Shown: positions 11,951-23,700 of the stretch, piece after piece
Numbering within the stretch: position 1 is the first letter of the stretch
Layout: each line of letters begins with the position of its first letter
Source: Amyelois transitella
Lineage: Eukaryota; Arthropoda; Insecta; Lepidoptera; Pyralidae
NCBI RefSeq assembly: GCF_032362555.1
Contig: NC_083517.1
Location: 578,001 to 642,000, forward strand
DNA length: 64,000 nt
Direction: 5' to 3'
Notes under the pieces: generated by a model
What the model was told of the DNA's origin: nothing
The model's input: the letters and a program-made list of their open reading frames with translations, nothing else
Database searches by the model: none
Made by a program: the position numbers and the translations under genes

Positions 11951-12257
11951 CATTTAAAAAAAACATACTTACCATCCAACACGGATACAGAAAAATATCT
12001 ATAAGAAAGTACTTATATGTACATCACGGTCACACATTTAAAACAATTTTTTACCTCAATTAATCCTGTATTACTGTTCTATTGTTGTGCTCGTGACCCG
12101 TCTCCGATATGGAAATCAGTTCTAATAAAGCGTAATGTGACATTGTGCCCGCTTAGTATGTCCGCATCATTGAGGACTGAGATTGTAGAGTATAGCGTAT
12201 TTTGTGTGGATTAGAGTGCGGACTGGGATGCAAAAAAGGATCTGTGTTAAGTATATA

Positions 12258-12519
12258 AATACATACATACATATAATCACGTCTATATCCCTTGCGGGGT
12301 AGACAGAGCAAACAGTTTTGAAGAGACTGATAGGCCACGTTCAGTTATTTGGCTTTAAGATAGAATTGAGATTCAAATAGTGACAGGTTGCTAGACCATC
12401 GCGTAAAAAAGAATCCCAAGTTTGTAAGCCTATCCCTTAGTCGCCTTTTACGACATCCATGGAAGAGAGATGGAGTGGTCCTGTTCTTTTTTCTATTGGT
12501 GCCGGAAACCATACGGCAC
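12258..12519 (-). mobile_element. Family A, full length
   Basis: (CATA)n to CGGCAC, all segments present. Confidence 0.88.
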
Positions 12520-12674
12520 ACTGTGTTAGGTATGTGGTGACATTACTAACGTCACAAGCCACCAGACAATCACAGCGCGTATGCTTTGAAGACTAGACTC
12601 AGCATCGTCGTAGCCACGGTTCCCTAGGCATAACAGCTTTACGGAAGATCACTCTCCCGCGGCCCCATGTATGT

Positions 12675-12913
12675 ATGTAAGCTTACATCTTTATAACTAC
12701 GCAACGGATTTTGGTGCATTTTTTCTTAATTTGTTGGGTGATTCGCGAAGGAGGTTAATATGTTTAAATAATTCCGACGCCTTGAGAGGTAGTAGGTATA
12801 TGTGTTCACAAAAACTGCACCTAAATAATTAAGACCTATATTGTAACCATATTCAAGGAATAAATGATTATGATTATTGTTACCCGCGCGAAGCCGGGGC
12901 GGGTCGCTAGTTA
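12675..12913 (+). mobile_element. H3 Helitron-like element
   Basis: Ends GAAGCCGGGGCGGGTCGCTAGT. Confidence 0.65.
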
Positions 12914-13131
12914 TCTATTTAGGTATTATATCGTGCATAGTCTTATATACTGAATAAATTCTTTTTTTTTCATTTTTTTTTCATAGTCTTCAAGTCAGGA
13001 ACTATCTTTTCGGCTAGATTAATCTGTGTAATTTGTGTTATGCGCACTCTAAGTATTTATGACGAGCTTACAAACGGAGGACGTTTCGGCGGTCATTAGT
13101 TTTTCCAATCACGGACGGACATTCATCGTAA

Positions 13132-13139
13132 TATATAAG
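13132..13139 (+). promoter_or_regulatory. TATA box of the small cuticle-like gene
   Basis: TATATAAG lies about 110 bp before the ATG at 13248, so a start near 13162 would leave a short 5' UTR. Confidence 0.5.
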
Positions 13140-13247
13140 ATGGGCCGGTGTCGATGTGATAAACAATCCTGGCCCAGAACTCCTCGGTACTCCTGTCTAG
13201 TGACTTCTAGACTTTCTGTTCTGAGTGACATAATCCTTACTATCATC

Positions 13248-13997
13248 ATGTTCAAATTGGTAAGTCAATTTTTATAACCACTCGGAATTGAAGTTGCATA
13301 AAAAAAATGTAATCGTCTTGTTTACTACCTACTCGTAAAAGGCTCTGGTATTTTCTCTGAAGAGGTTAGTAGGTATAGAAGAACGTCTAGTGACGATAGT
13401 GTTGATGCAATAGCTCAAAAAAAATATAAAGTATAATTAGGTTTTTTTAAATGTTTATTTTCTTCTCATCGTGAAAGTCCCAGTTACTTGTTTACATTTC
13501 TTCCACCGCCATAATTATTACCGTTTTGGGGTTAATCAGGTATTTTTACGAAACGACTCTAGTCAGACCAGCGCAACCTTCCAAACCTTATATTAATTAA
13601 TAAAATTAATTTCAATATTTGGATCATAATTTGATTTGGTGCATTACAGTTTTAAAGTCCATATGAACTTACGAAAAAATTTGTTGTGGAGACATCCTTT
13701 ACTCCACAAACAGACAAATACTTATACAGTAACAGCTACACATAGCACCTTGCCTGGTGGAAGATCTTCCCTTTGTGGCGGTGGAGACCGAAACTTCACT
13801 TCTGCTACATTAATCTTATTTGGTCACAGATGATCCTCCTAGTCGCAGCCCTCCTGATGGCAGGCCCAGCAGCGGCCAAGCCCCAGGTGCTTCTGGACTA
13901 CGGCTACTACGCGCCAGGATACGTCGCTTCGTACAGCGCGCCTCTCGCATACTCGTATCCGTATGCGTACGCGTATTCCTACCCGTATTACTTTTAG
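13248..13997 (+). CDS. Small secreted Tyr/Pro/Ala-rich cuticle-like peptide
   Basis: Exon 1 encodes only MFKL (13248-13259) before GTAAGT; exon 2 is 13830-13997 after a CACAG acceptor, phase 0. The product is 59 aa: a signal peptide of about 20 residues (MFKLMILLVAALLMAGPAAA), then about 39 residues dominated by Tyr, Ala, Pro and Ser, with YGYYAPGY and repeated SYPYAYAY-type units and no Cys. A tiny first exon ending inside the signal peptide is typical of insect cuticular protein genes. No Rebers-Riddiford motif is present. A structural cuticle or similar extracellular role is inferred from composition. The stop region is duplicated downstream. Confidence 0.7.
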
Positions 13998-14067
13998 AAT
14001 ACTTGGTTGTTAAGCTAGTGACATGACATGTAACTTTTTAATTTCAACGAAAAATGAGTTTGACGTA

Positions 14068-14170
14068 TCAAGTATAAGTATTCCTACCCGTATTACTTTT
14101 AAAATACTAGGTTGTTAGACTAATGACATGACATGTAACTTCTTAATTTAAACGAAAAATGAGAATGATG
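14068..14170 (+). repeat. Tandem copy of the cuticle-like gene's 3' end
   Basis: This stretch repeats about 13975-14060, covering the final codons (TATTCCTACCCGTATTAC), a stop (TAA here, TAG in the gene) and about 70 bp of 3' UTR, with a few substitutions. It is a local duplication of about 95 bp. Confidence 0.85.
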
Positions 14171-15930
14171 AATCAAATATATTCAATCACACAATTCACC
14201 TATACTAATTAGATAACTAAGTAATTAAGCTGGCGATATACTACGTATTTGGAACGATGCATTTGAATATATGCGTACTGATGGTTCTAAAATGGGTACA
14301 CTTAATTAATAAGCTGAATAACTTGTCACCAGTACTTACTTAGAATCGAGAGTCATCGTAAATTATATTAACAACAGATGATTATGAGTTTTAAGAAACT
14401 TGTTCTTACCTACTATAAGTTATAGTCATTCATGTAATAAATAATGGTGGTTCATTTAACATAGGGAATATAACGGCGAGTATATAAATATACCTATGTA
14501 ATTATATACAGCTAACTTGGCTATTTATTAATGGAAACAGACAAATGTCAGTATTCAATCACAAAAAACAATATTTACTTCAAAATTATGAATCAAATAA
14601 GAAGATTATTTGATTCATAATTTCGAAGTTTAACAAAACTTTATTTGATTCCTAATTTTGAAGTTTTGTCATTATATTGTGTATTTGTTTTAAATAAAAA
14701 TATGTGATATCACATTTTGATAGGAAAGTAGGTACTTATGTACTTTATTTTTACCAGACGCTTAACGTTATCTTACTATGTAAGATAAATATTAATCAAA
14801 TATAACTTTGGAATCTTTATAAACCTGAATAATTACTTTATAAGTGTAATATATTATGTATTGTGATGACATGGTTTAAAATAAAGTAAAACATATTTTA
14901 AAACTTAGTTCGTCTTTTACTTATTAGAAAGGTTTTTCGCCGTACAGCAAAAAATCCGGCCGCTGAAAAATAAATATAGGTAATGTCCGTGAGCGAAGAC
15001 GCAGGCTAAGCTATTACAAAATAAAAAATGTTGAAGCACCAGCCAATATTATCAGACAATCTCAAAAAATTCGGTGTAATTTATGACATTACAAATGATA
15101 AAATTGTAACTGACAATACCTGTATTTTGAATATAACACCAAAATATCGAAAAAGTGGGTCTATAGAAGTTCCAACAGAAGCCAAAACTGGAGTTTTTTA
15201 AAAGCATTTAGTTTTTCTGTATATACATCTAATTATATACTTTTAAATTAAATCTTGCTCCAATTAAAAATCTGATGTCTCTCTGTATTCCGTGTACTGT
15301 ACATAATGTTCTTCCCCCAGTCCCCACACGCTTCTACGGTGCCAATACAGTTATCATTTCTTTTTATTAAGATTCGGAAACGAAGTCGCGTGCTGCAGCT
15401 AGTTTGTAATAAGCCCAGAGTTCCCGGATCGAACCACGTCTGTCCCGTCACGTAGCTGTCATCATTGAGTTGTCATCTCAATGACACAATCATCGTGGCA
15501 TGCGCAAGGTTGATCCGGCACATCGGGATGGAATGGTTTCCCCACTAATTAGTATTCCGAGCTTGGATTGAAGATTAGCTCATAACCTGTGTGAACACCT
15601 TTATAAATATTGTATTTGCATGTACATTTGGGTACCTATGTGGATGTAGGTACTAACTTGTACTAAAAGCGCCGTGATAGGAAATTGACTTATTTTATGT
15701 AACTGTTTATATTTATTTTTGGAAATAAGTGCCTCGTAGATATACAGAGATTATACGTAAATAAATGATAAACACTTTTCTATTGTATTAATGTTGTATA
15801 ATTTGATATTTACTACGTACATACAATAATTACATACATCAGATATATTATTTAAGGTCCAGACCCCTCATTTAGGGTCCAGGAACTTGCTTCTACGCTT
15901 GGATTGGATATTAAATACTTATATGATTTT
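14171..15930. other. Intergenic, AT-rich
   Basis: Holds the inverted repeat at 14583-14623 with a further partial copy to 14672. Otherwise nothing recognisable. Confidence 0.5.
14583..14623. repeat. Perfect 18-bp inverted repeat
   Basis: Arms 14583-14600 and 14606-14623 around GAAGA; a diverged third arm follows to 14672. Confidence 0.9.
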
Positions 15931-15936
15931 GTTATA

Positions 15937-16250
15937 CAGGGTGTTTGGTAAGTCGCGACGCATATCGAAAGAGGAAACTCGGTATCTAATTCTCGTTCTA
16001 AGTAATTATAAAAAATAGGGGGTTATTGTTTTACCTACCTGTATCAATGGTGCCGGCCGCGAGCCGTCTCGCTGGACGTCAACGCGTGCGCACGTCCAAA
16101 CATTTTGCGACTTTATTTGACACTAATATGATTTCTTTTTCTTTTAAATTAATAAATGAGTTTTTTGTTGCTTTTGTATATTATAAAGTTCAAAGCGTGT
16201 TCATGATTTACTATGTCCTAAATATGAAACGCGATTTACCAGTCACCCTG
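15937..16250. mobile_element. MITE with CAGGGTG inverted ends
   Basis: Starts CAGGGTGTTTGGTAA and ends with its complement, 2 mismatches in the outer 17-19 bp, flanked by TA on both sides; 314 bp, non-coding. Tc1/mariner-like target. Confidence 0.75.
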
Positions 16251-17149
16251 TATATTTATCGTCAAATTTTATTCGTCATATCAATTTTATCGTTCATCTG
16301 GCGAATATCCTGGTCTTCCGACCGGTCTTTCGTCTTCTTGGAAAAGTACACCCAGGAATCAAAATAAGCGTAGCATGAAAGTATTTACAGAAATTTTTCA
16401 GAAGTAAAAAAGGAGGGAAAAATCTTGGCTCTTTTTCGGAATTGTGCAATGGCCAACCATTAAGGGATGAACATTCAATTATTTTGCAAGCAATATTTGA
16501 AATTCTTGATTTACTAAGATATTCTGGTGCGGGGATGACCAGCCAGACCAGGCCCTCCCTTTACGTTCATGTGTGGAAGTTAGGAAGGTAAATACAGGAA
16601 AGCTACAGGCATCTTACCTCCATGACCCTCGTAAAACATTAATTATTTAGAAAAGATTGAGTTACTATCCATTTCTATGGAGTTTTAGCTTAACTATGAA
16701 AAGTTAATTTTCAAAAAGATATATTGAAATATATTTAAGACCGTATACTTAGTTTGTTACATTTAAAAAAATGATCGATAGAGGTAAGATGCCTGATATA
16801 AACTAAACAACAGAATTAAGCCGTTTAAGTTGACGTTATTAGTTTTCTAATAGGTTAGAATTAATTATAGCTACTTATAATATCATCAATATAATTACAA
16901 TCTTATTGATAAATATAATTGGTTGAATTATGTCCAATAACTTAGCATGAATTCAAGGGTTAGGTACCTTTGAAATTTCGTACTGAATTCGTGATAAGTT
17001 ATTTTATATCAACCTCTTTATATTGACTACGATCGAATTCTACACATTTGGTTTACAAAGTTTATAATGTTATTATTATAAATATAACAAACACCTTGAA
17101 AATGCTACAACTTTGTTTCACTAAAAAATCACCGTTCCACATACACTGC

Positions 17150-17500
17150 TCACGTTCATTGTTCACGTTTCGAAAACAGAATTTGATAAATTCTCTAAAA
17201 ACTTAGTGTTAAATCACCATTTACTTTTATTAAAAGAGAATTTAATTTATTCTCTTTCGATTCCGTCTAAAAAATTACTTTCCACTCCGAACGGCCTTTG
17301 ACATAAAACAGAATTTAAAATTGGTATCGAAATTCTATTTACAAACGGCCAGTACCAATCGATGTTAAAAACTCTATGGATTCAGTCTATTAATCACTTT
17401 CCATTCCAAACGATGCCATTTCTCTTTAAAACAGAATTTGAAAACCCTATGGAATCCTCTCAATTTTCGAACGGCCAGTTTCTATTAATGAATGAACAGT
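17150..17500. repeat. Degenerate tandem repeat just beyond goosecoid
   Basis: Three divergent copies of a unit of about 120-130 bp, recognised by AAAACAGAATTT (about 17172, 17303 and 17428) with AACGGCC-like motifs between them. It may overlap the gsc 3' UTR. Confidence 0.5.
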
Positions 17501-17532
17501 TCTTTATTCAAACGTGTCTTTTTTCTGTCAGT

Positions 17533-17748
17533 TCAGGCCACTTCGAGGTCGGAGTCGGAGTCGTCTGTGTAGTTCCTTTGCGGTTGTGCTGGTAGGGCGC
17601 TGGCTGGAGGAGAATGTGCCGGCGACAGCATCGGCCGCGCCAGCAGCGGCGCTCGGCCGCAGCTCCTCTCCTCTTGGAGTTTGCGAAGCCTTTCTTGTTC
17701 TTCCCGCTTCTGCTTCCTCCATTTCGCGCGTCGGTTCTTGAACCAGAC
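17533..17748 (-). CDS. gsc: goosecoid exon 3 (recognition helix and C-terminus)
   Basis: Acceptor TTCACAG|GTCTGG. Encodes [18 protein letters not shown], a Lys/Glu-rich coiled stretch, an Ala/Pro-rich part and the acidic end DSDSDLEVA, then TGA. Confidence 0.95.
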   Translation of the reverse strand, partial: VWFKNRRAKWRKQKREEQERLRKLQEERSCGRAPLLARPMLSPAHSPPASALPAQPQRNYTDDSDSDLEVA

Positions 17749-20700
17749 CTGTGAAAAGAAAAAAAATATACTTATATTCAAAAATTTTATTCACTTGGAC
17801 TGTGAAGTTGTACCTTGGGGTTTTTAACATTAAATATGAATAACCTTTACAAGTCCATTGGGCGGTAAACGAACGATTAAAGCATAATGCTTTATTCGCG
17901 GACAATTGAAAAATTTCAGCTACTGGATCAAAAAAAAGTAGGTTAGTGTGGAATCGTCAATAGTGTCGAATCATTGATAGTTCTGGGTAAGATGCGAATA
18001 GGTTCTTCCAGTAGAGTGCGCGCGAAAACTTTTTTTTCTTTTTTTTTTAAAGTGATCCTTACCTCCGCGGGTGGCCGGTCCCACGGAAGCTATAGTCGCC
18101 TTCACATCACAACACGGACGGCCTTCTTGTAACCAAACATTGAATGGATGTTTGACATGCCTATTACATTCAATTTTACCATCATTGCAATTTAATACAG
18201 TTTATTTGTTGCAGCGTGATGGCTTACGGAATACATGTTGATTAAGTTTTAATCCGATGATTTGAATTCGTTACTGCCTACTTTGATATTCCATAACAAT
18301 GATTTGAAATCTTTAGCGAAAGTTATTCATATCCTGTGGAATTCTTTTCAAAATGACTACTAAATGTTACTATCTATACAATTTTAATTATTCAGTTATG
18401 AGCTTGATAGTTGTTCAACCAGTATACTTTTACACTCATAAATTTTTAAAATAACGTTTCTTATTTTTTAGATTTATAAGATATTTATAATCACGTTTCT
18501 TTCATGGGTAGGGTAGGTAGAGACTACATTTCCCATTTGCCACGGTGTCTGCGTAAGTAGTTACTTCTTTCGCTTCATCCACAACTCTCTTCAAGCAAGC
18601 TCGTCAATTTTGGATATTGTAAAAAAGTGTTAAAGTGTGTGTCTTATTTAATAAATATAATCTACTTGGTTATAATTGATTTGCTTGCAACAAATTTTTT
18701 TGGGTCGATCTCAAAAGAGAGTGTTCTATAGCATAAAGTTTAGTTGTAGCTTTAAAGTTCAAATGAACAAACGTAAAGTTTGTATAGAAAAAAAAAGTCA
18801 AAAGAAAAAAATAAAAACAACAAATTAAAAACAAAAAGTTTCCAAACAAAAAAATTCAACTGCAAATTGGGACAATGAGTTCAGTAGCAGTGTAAAGTTA
18901 ATCAAATCCCCGAATCTAAACTGTCCTCAGAAATGCCGCCCCAAGTTTGCACGATGCCGTACAACGCCCATACAACTTTTCGTATTGCTTTCATTTTAAT
19001 TTGTTAGCGATATCACCATTGTAGTAGTTAATTGCCTTAGAAGAGTCGGTGCGTCGACAATGGCGCTATTAACTTTAAGTGGGGTTTCGGTGTACGGCTT
19101 ACCCGCCGCCGGCGAAGCGAGAGTTATGCTCTGCCACCGCCAGACTCCTTGTCTCGCGGCGGCCATTGTCATTGCACACCCACAAAAGATTACCCCGACG
19201 CTCTTTTGTCAGTCCCTGATTGGTTCCAACTTTCACTTATTGGACTAAACAAATATGAAAGAAATTTATGGATATGAACCAATGAATAATATTAAGCGTG
19301 GCGTTAAATCTATATATCTATACTAATATTATACTATTACTATTATACCATTTATTACACAAGGCTTTAGGCTATATAATATCACACTGCAACTATTAGG
19401 AGCGAAGAAATGATGGAAAATGTGAATAAAAAAAACGGGGCAAATTATTCATCCTTGAGGGCTTAAATGATGTCCAAAATAACTATTCTACGCGGATGAA
19501 GTCGCAGGCACAGCTAATAGGTTATGAAATTTGCATTTAACGAAAGTATACAGTACATATAACACATTTATCCATTACAGGGCAGACAGAGCTAAAAGTC
19601 TCGAAAAGACTGAACGGCCACATTCAGCTGAATGACTATGGAATTGAGATTCAATTTTTTTTTTTGGATTCTTCTTTTTCTTTAAAAATTCGGAATCTTT
19701 CTTTTTTTAAAAAAAAAAGAATCCGAAGTTTATTAGCGTATCCATTACACCTTAAAAAAACAGTAATACATACATACATTCATAAAATCACGCCTCTTTC
19801 CCGGAGGGGTAGGCAGAGACTACATCTTTCCACTTGCCACGATCTCTGCATACTTCCTTCGCTTCATCCACATTCATAACTCTCTTCAAGCTCGGCGGTT
19901 TCGGGTACTGTTGACCTGACCCTTTGCCAGGACGTTCTTAATTTGATCAAGATACGTTCGTCTAGGCCTTCCCACTTCGACCTTTCCCTCCACACTCTCC
20001 TTGTATATCCTTGTATAAAAAACAGTTATAGATCAGAGTTAATCAGACGTAGTTTCTTCAGTAACGTGACAAAACCAAACATCCATTGTTCTCTTAGTAC
20101 ATTGTTTCGAATATCCAAAATCTATTGTGAAAGCGTTCTTGTATCGTGCATAAATTATTAGAATATTCCCAACTTTGTAAAGACAAGTAGCTTTATTGGA
20201 AAGCTTAGCAGATTGTCAACATGGCGGCCTGGGTTGTGGCAGCTAAAGTACAACATAGAATGGTTAAACAGATTACGTAATTAGTTATCGACTTAGACCT
20301 TTGAGATTTGAGACTAATATTGTATCGGCGACATTTTCACAGTTTTTTAATTAATTCAAATTAGTGCGGGGTGGTTTCCGGCACAAATAAAAAAAAAAGA
20401 ATAGGACCACTCCATCTCGTCCCCATGGATGTTGTTGAAGGCGATTAAGGGATAGTTAAAGCTTAAGCACCTACTAATAATACTCACAAATCAATCAGGC
20501 CTTTTTCCCGCGGGGCAGGCAGTGACTACATTTTCAGTCTAAATAATCTATTCACTTATATACTTCCTTTATTACACTGTAGGTACATTAAGCTGTCATT
20601 TATTTTTCAAAATAAACACAATAGTTTCTAGTTAAACTAATTAAAACATACATACTTATAATCACGCCTATATCCTGATAGGCCACGTCACGTCTTGAAA

Positions 20701-23700
20701 ATACTGATAGGCCACGTTCAGCTATTTGGCTTTAAAACAAAATTGATATTCAAACAGTGACAGGTTACTAGCCCATCGCGTAGAAGAAGACTCCCAATTT
20801 TATAATCCTATCCCTAAGTCGCCTTTTACAAAATCTATGGGCAAGCGTTGGAGTGGTCCTATTCTTTTTTCTATTTGTGCCGGGAACCACACGGGTCGTG
20901 TCTCAATATCTAATGAGGAGTGTGGGAAGACCCAGTTGGGAGGGAGGCGCCGGCGGCTATGACAGTCACGCCTCGACGCCCCCCACTCTGATACACAAGA
21001 ACGCTCCGTTCCATGTACCGTCGCATGCACGCTGTTCGCGTTTCATTTCGCGATTTCTTGCATCTAATAAATATATCAAACAAATTATTACCGATTCATG
21101 CATAAATACAAGAAATCACACGATTTTCAGCACCATCACTAAATAAATAAATATATACGGGACAAATTACACTGATTGGGTTAGCCTCGAAGTAAGTTCG
21201 AGACTTGTGTTGCGAGATACTAACTCAACGATACTATATTTTATAATAAATATTTATATAGATAAACATCCAAGATCCAGGCAAATCAGAAAAAGTTCTT
21301 TTCTCATCATGCCCTGGCCGGGATTCGAACCCGGGACCTCCGGTGTCACAGACAAGCGTACTACCGCTGCGCCACAGAGGCCGTTAAAATGTGCTTACTG
21401 TTTACGTTTCATTTCGTGATTTTGTTGTCTTACGTACGATATAAAATGAATTACGTGTTGACATAACGAATTTGTTTAGCGTGATTTCAGTTGAAAGCAA
21501 AACGTAGGTAGTACCTACTTACATACATAAATTCATATCATCTCGTCTATATCCTTTACGGGGTAGACAGAGCCAACAGTCTAGTCTTGAAAAGACTGAA
21601 AGGCCACGTTAAGCTGTTTGGTTTTTTGATAGAATTGAGCAAAACGTAAAAACTAAAAAAAATATTAAAAAGAAAAAAATTTGGAGGCTAACTTCTTTTA
21701 AGAGGGATGGAGTACATACATATCTACGTACCTAAAGTCTACATACATACATATAATCACGTTTATATCCCTTATATAATATATAATATCCCTTGCGGGA
21801 TAGACGGAGCTAACATTCTTGAAAATACTGATAGGCCACGTTCAGCTTTTTGGCTTACAGATAGAATTGAGATTCATACTCGTATAAAGTGACAGGCTTG
21901 CTAGCCCGTCGCTTAAAAGAAGAATCCAAAGTTTATAAGCCTATCCCTTACTCGCCTTTCACGACATCCATGGTAATGAGACGGGTGATCTCAAGATGTA
22001 GCTTAAAAAATATAATTTGAATCAAAACCCGATATCAATTAATTAAGCAACCGGTGAATGTAAATGAACTCGACATTAAAGTATCAGCCGGGATCAGGCG
22101 GGCGGTCCATTAATAAATCAGTTTGCTAAAACCGTAATTGTAATCTCAAACAGCGGAGGGAGATGTGTTTGTAATCACAACATTGTTACAAGTTCGGTTC
22201 ACCGCCATAACCCCCCCCCCCCCCTACACTCCCCTCCCCCCGCGCCAGGCCGCGGTTCACACGGTTTCCTTCGCGAAAGTAAAGTATGTAACTTAACTAG
22301 ATAATATTTATCATTGACGAAAAAAAAAAAAACCTCGACGGATTGGAAGCATAGTTTTTTTTTTTTTAAATCGATAGAAGTCTTGTTTTTGTTTGTTTTT
22401 AGTATCTTTATTGCACAGAAATTTATTTACACAGTTACAAAAAAAAAATAGAGAGAACATAGGACTTATACCATGAAGTATTTTTATACTTAAGTACAAA
22501 GTATTAAAATACTTCAGTTGTTTTAATTGGCTGTCTACCCCGCAAGGGATATAGACGTGATTCTATGTATGTATGTATGTTTTTCCGTTTAGAAATAGCG
22601 TAGTCACAAAACTTGAAGACCAATTGAACCTGAATGGTTTCGAGATGCCATTGAGATTTATAGAGTAAATTAATCAATATTATTTTACGTAGTAGTAATT
22701 GCCACCAGATTGATAACCCGTCGATAAACGCCTTAAAGACTACTTAGCTTGTAAGTATTTCCAGAGGTAGGCTTAACATAGGGTTCAACATTTTGAACAT
22801 TTACTCACGAAGAGAAGGTGGCTCACACATTATGTTTTTTCAGCATGAATGTATGCTTATATAGAATTCAATAAAGCAGTGTAATATTTTTGCCAACAAG
22901 TTTCAAATAAAAAAATGCAAGCAAATCTCAATTTAAAACTCATAGTTTTATTGATGTGAATTACACAGGTTTTAACGCGTACATATTACAAATTCTGCCG
23001 GAAAAATTATTAAACTTTTGAATTAAAAGTAATCACTCATCCAGTGTTGACATAATTAAAGTACAACTGTATTAAGTTTAGCATCGCCGCCGGATCGTGA
23101 AATCCCTCACACCTGTCGGGGCATATCTCCCCATTTGTCGGGAAATGCATTAGTCAATATTAAAGACGCCATTCGCGAGTATAATTCCACAAAGGGCACT
23201 TCAAATCACACCCATTTCCATGGGTGGAATGTCAAAACACTCTTTGCCAGCCGGAGGCTGCGTTGTAAAATATAGAGAGTGCAGAGGGGTAGATAAATAA
23301 TTTTTTTGATAGTTAAAAAATATTTTTTTTGTGGCTTATATATTATATTGCTTTTTGAGCCCTTTAAATCATGTATGTCAATTTAATTTAATTAGGAATA
23401 TAAGTACCTAGTGAAATTCGCTTAAATGGTAACCTTATTTGAAGCAATTCTTAGGGGATTTTTTATAGGCTAAACAAAACCGCTGAAGAAATCAACTGAA
23501 TTGAGTAATTCAGCAGCTTCGGATAGATAGGACTCATGTCAAGAAGTCTCATTTTTTTATTTGGCCTAATCGGTTCAGGATATAGTACCGCCAAACGTGT
23601 GGATTAAAGGTCAGAGTTACTACAAAGCTATCGTATTAAGTTAACAAATAAACAAATAATTTCCAAGTCACTATTGACTAATAAATAACAAATAAACAAA

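Larger units (their letters stand above)
10092..13130. other. Intergenic WBP4 to cuticle-like gene
   Basis: Contains a direct repeat (10227-10290 and 10493-10545, sharing GAGCGGACCAA and CTACCCTG), a tandem fold-back at 11889-11950, family A at 12258-12519 and an H3 element at 12675-12913. No gene seen. Confidence 0.5.

Noticed and set aside
16026-16367. 113-codon frame
   Set aside because: Starts inside the MITE at 15937-16250 and runs out of it; no coding character.
17528-17905. 125-codon minus frame over gsc exon 3
   Set aside because: Out of the homeobox frame and reads through the intron.
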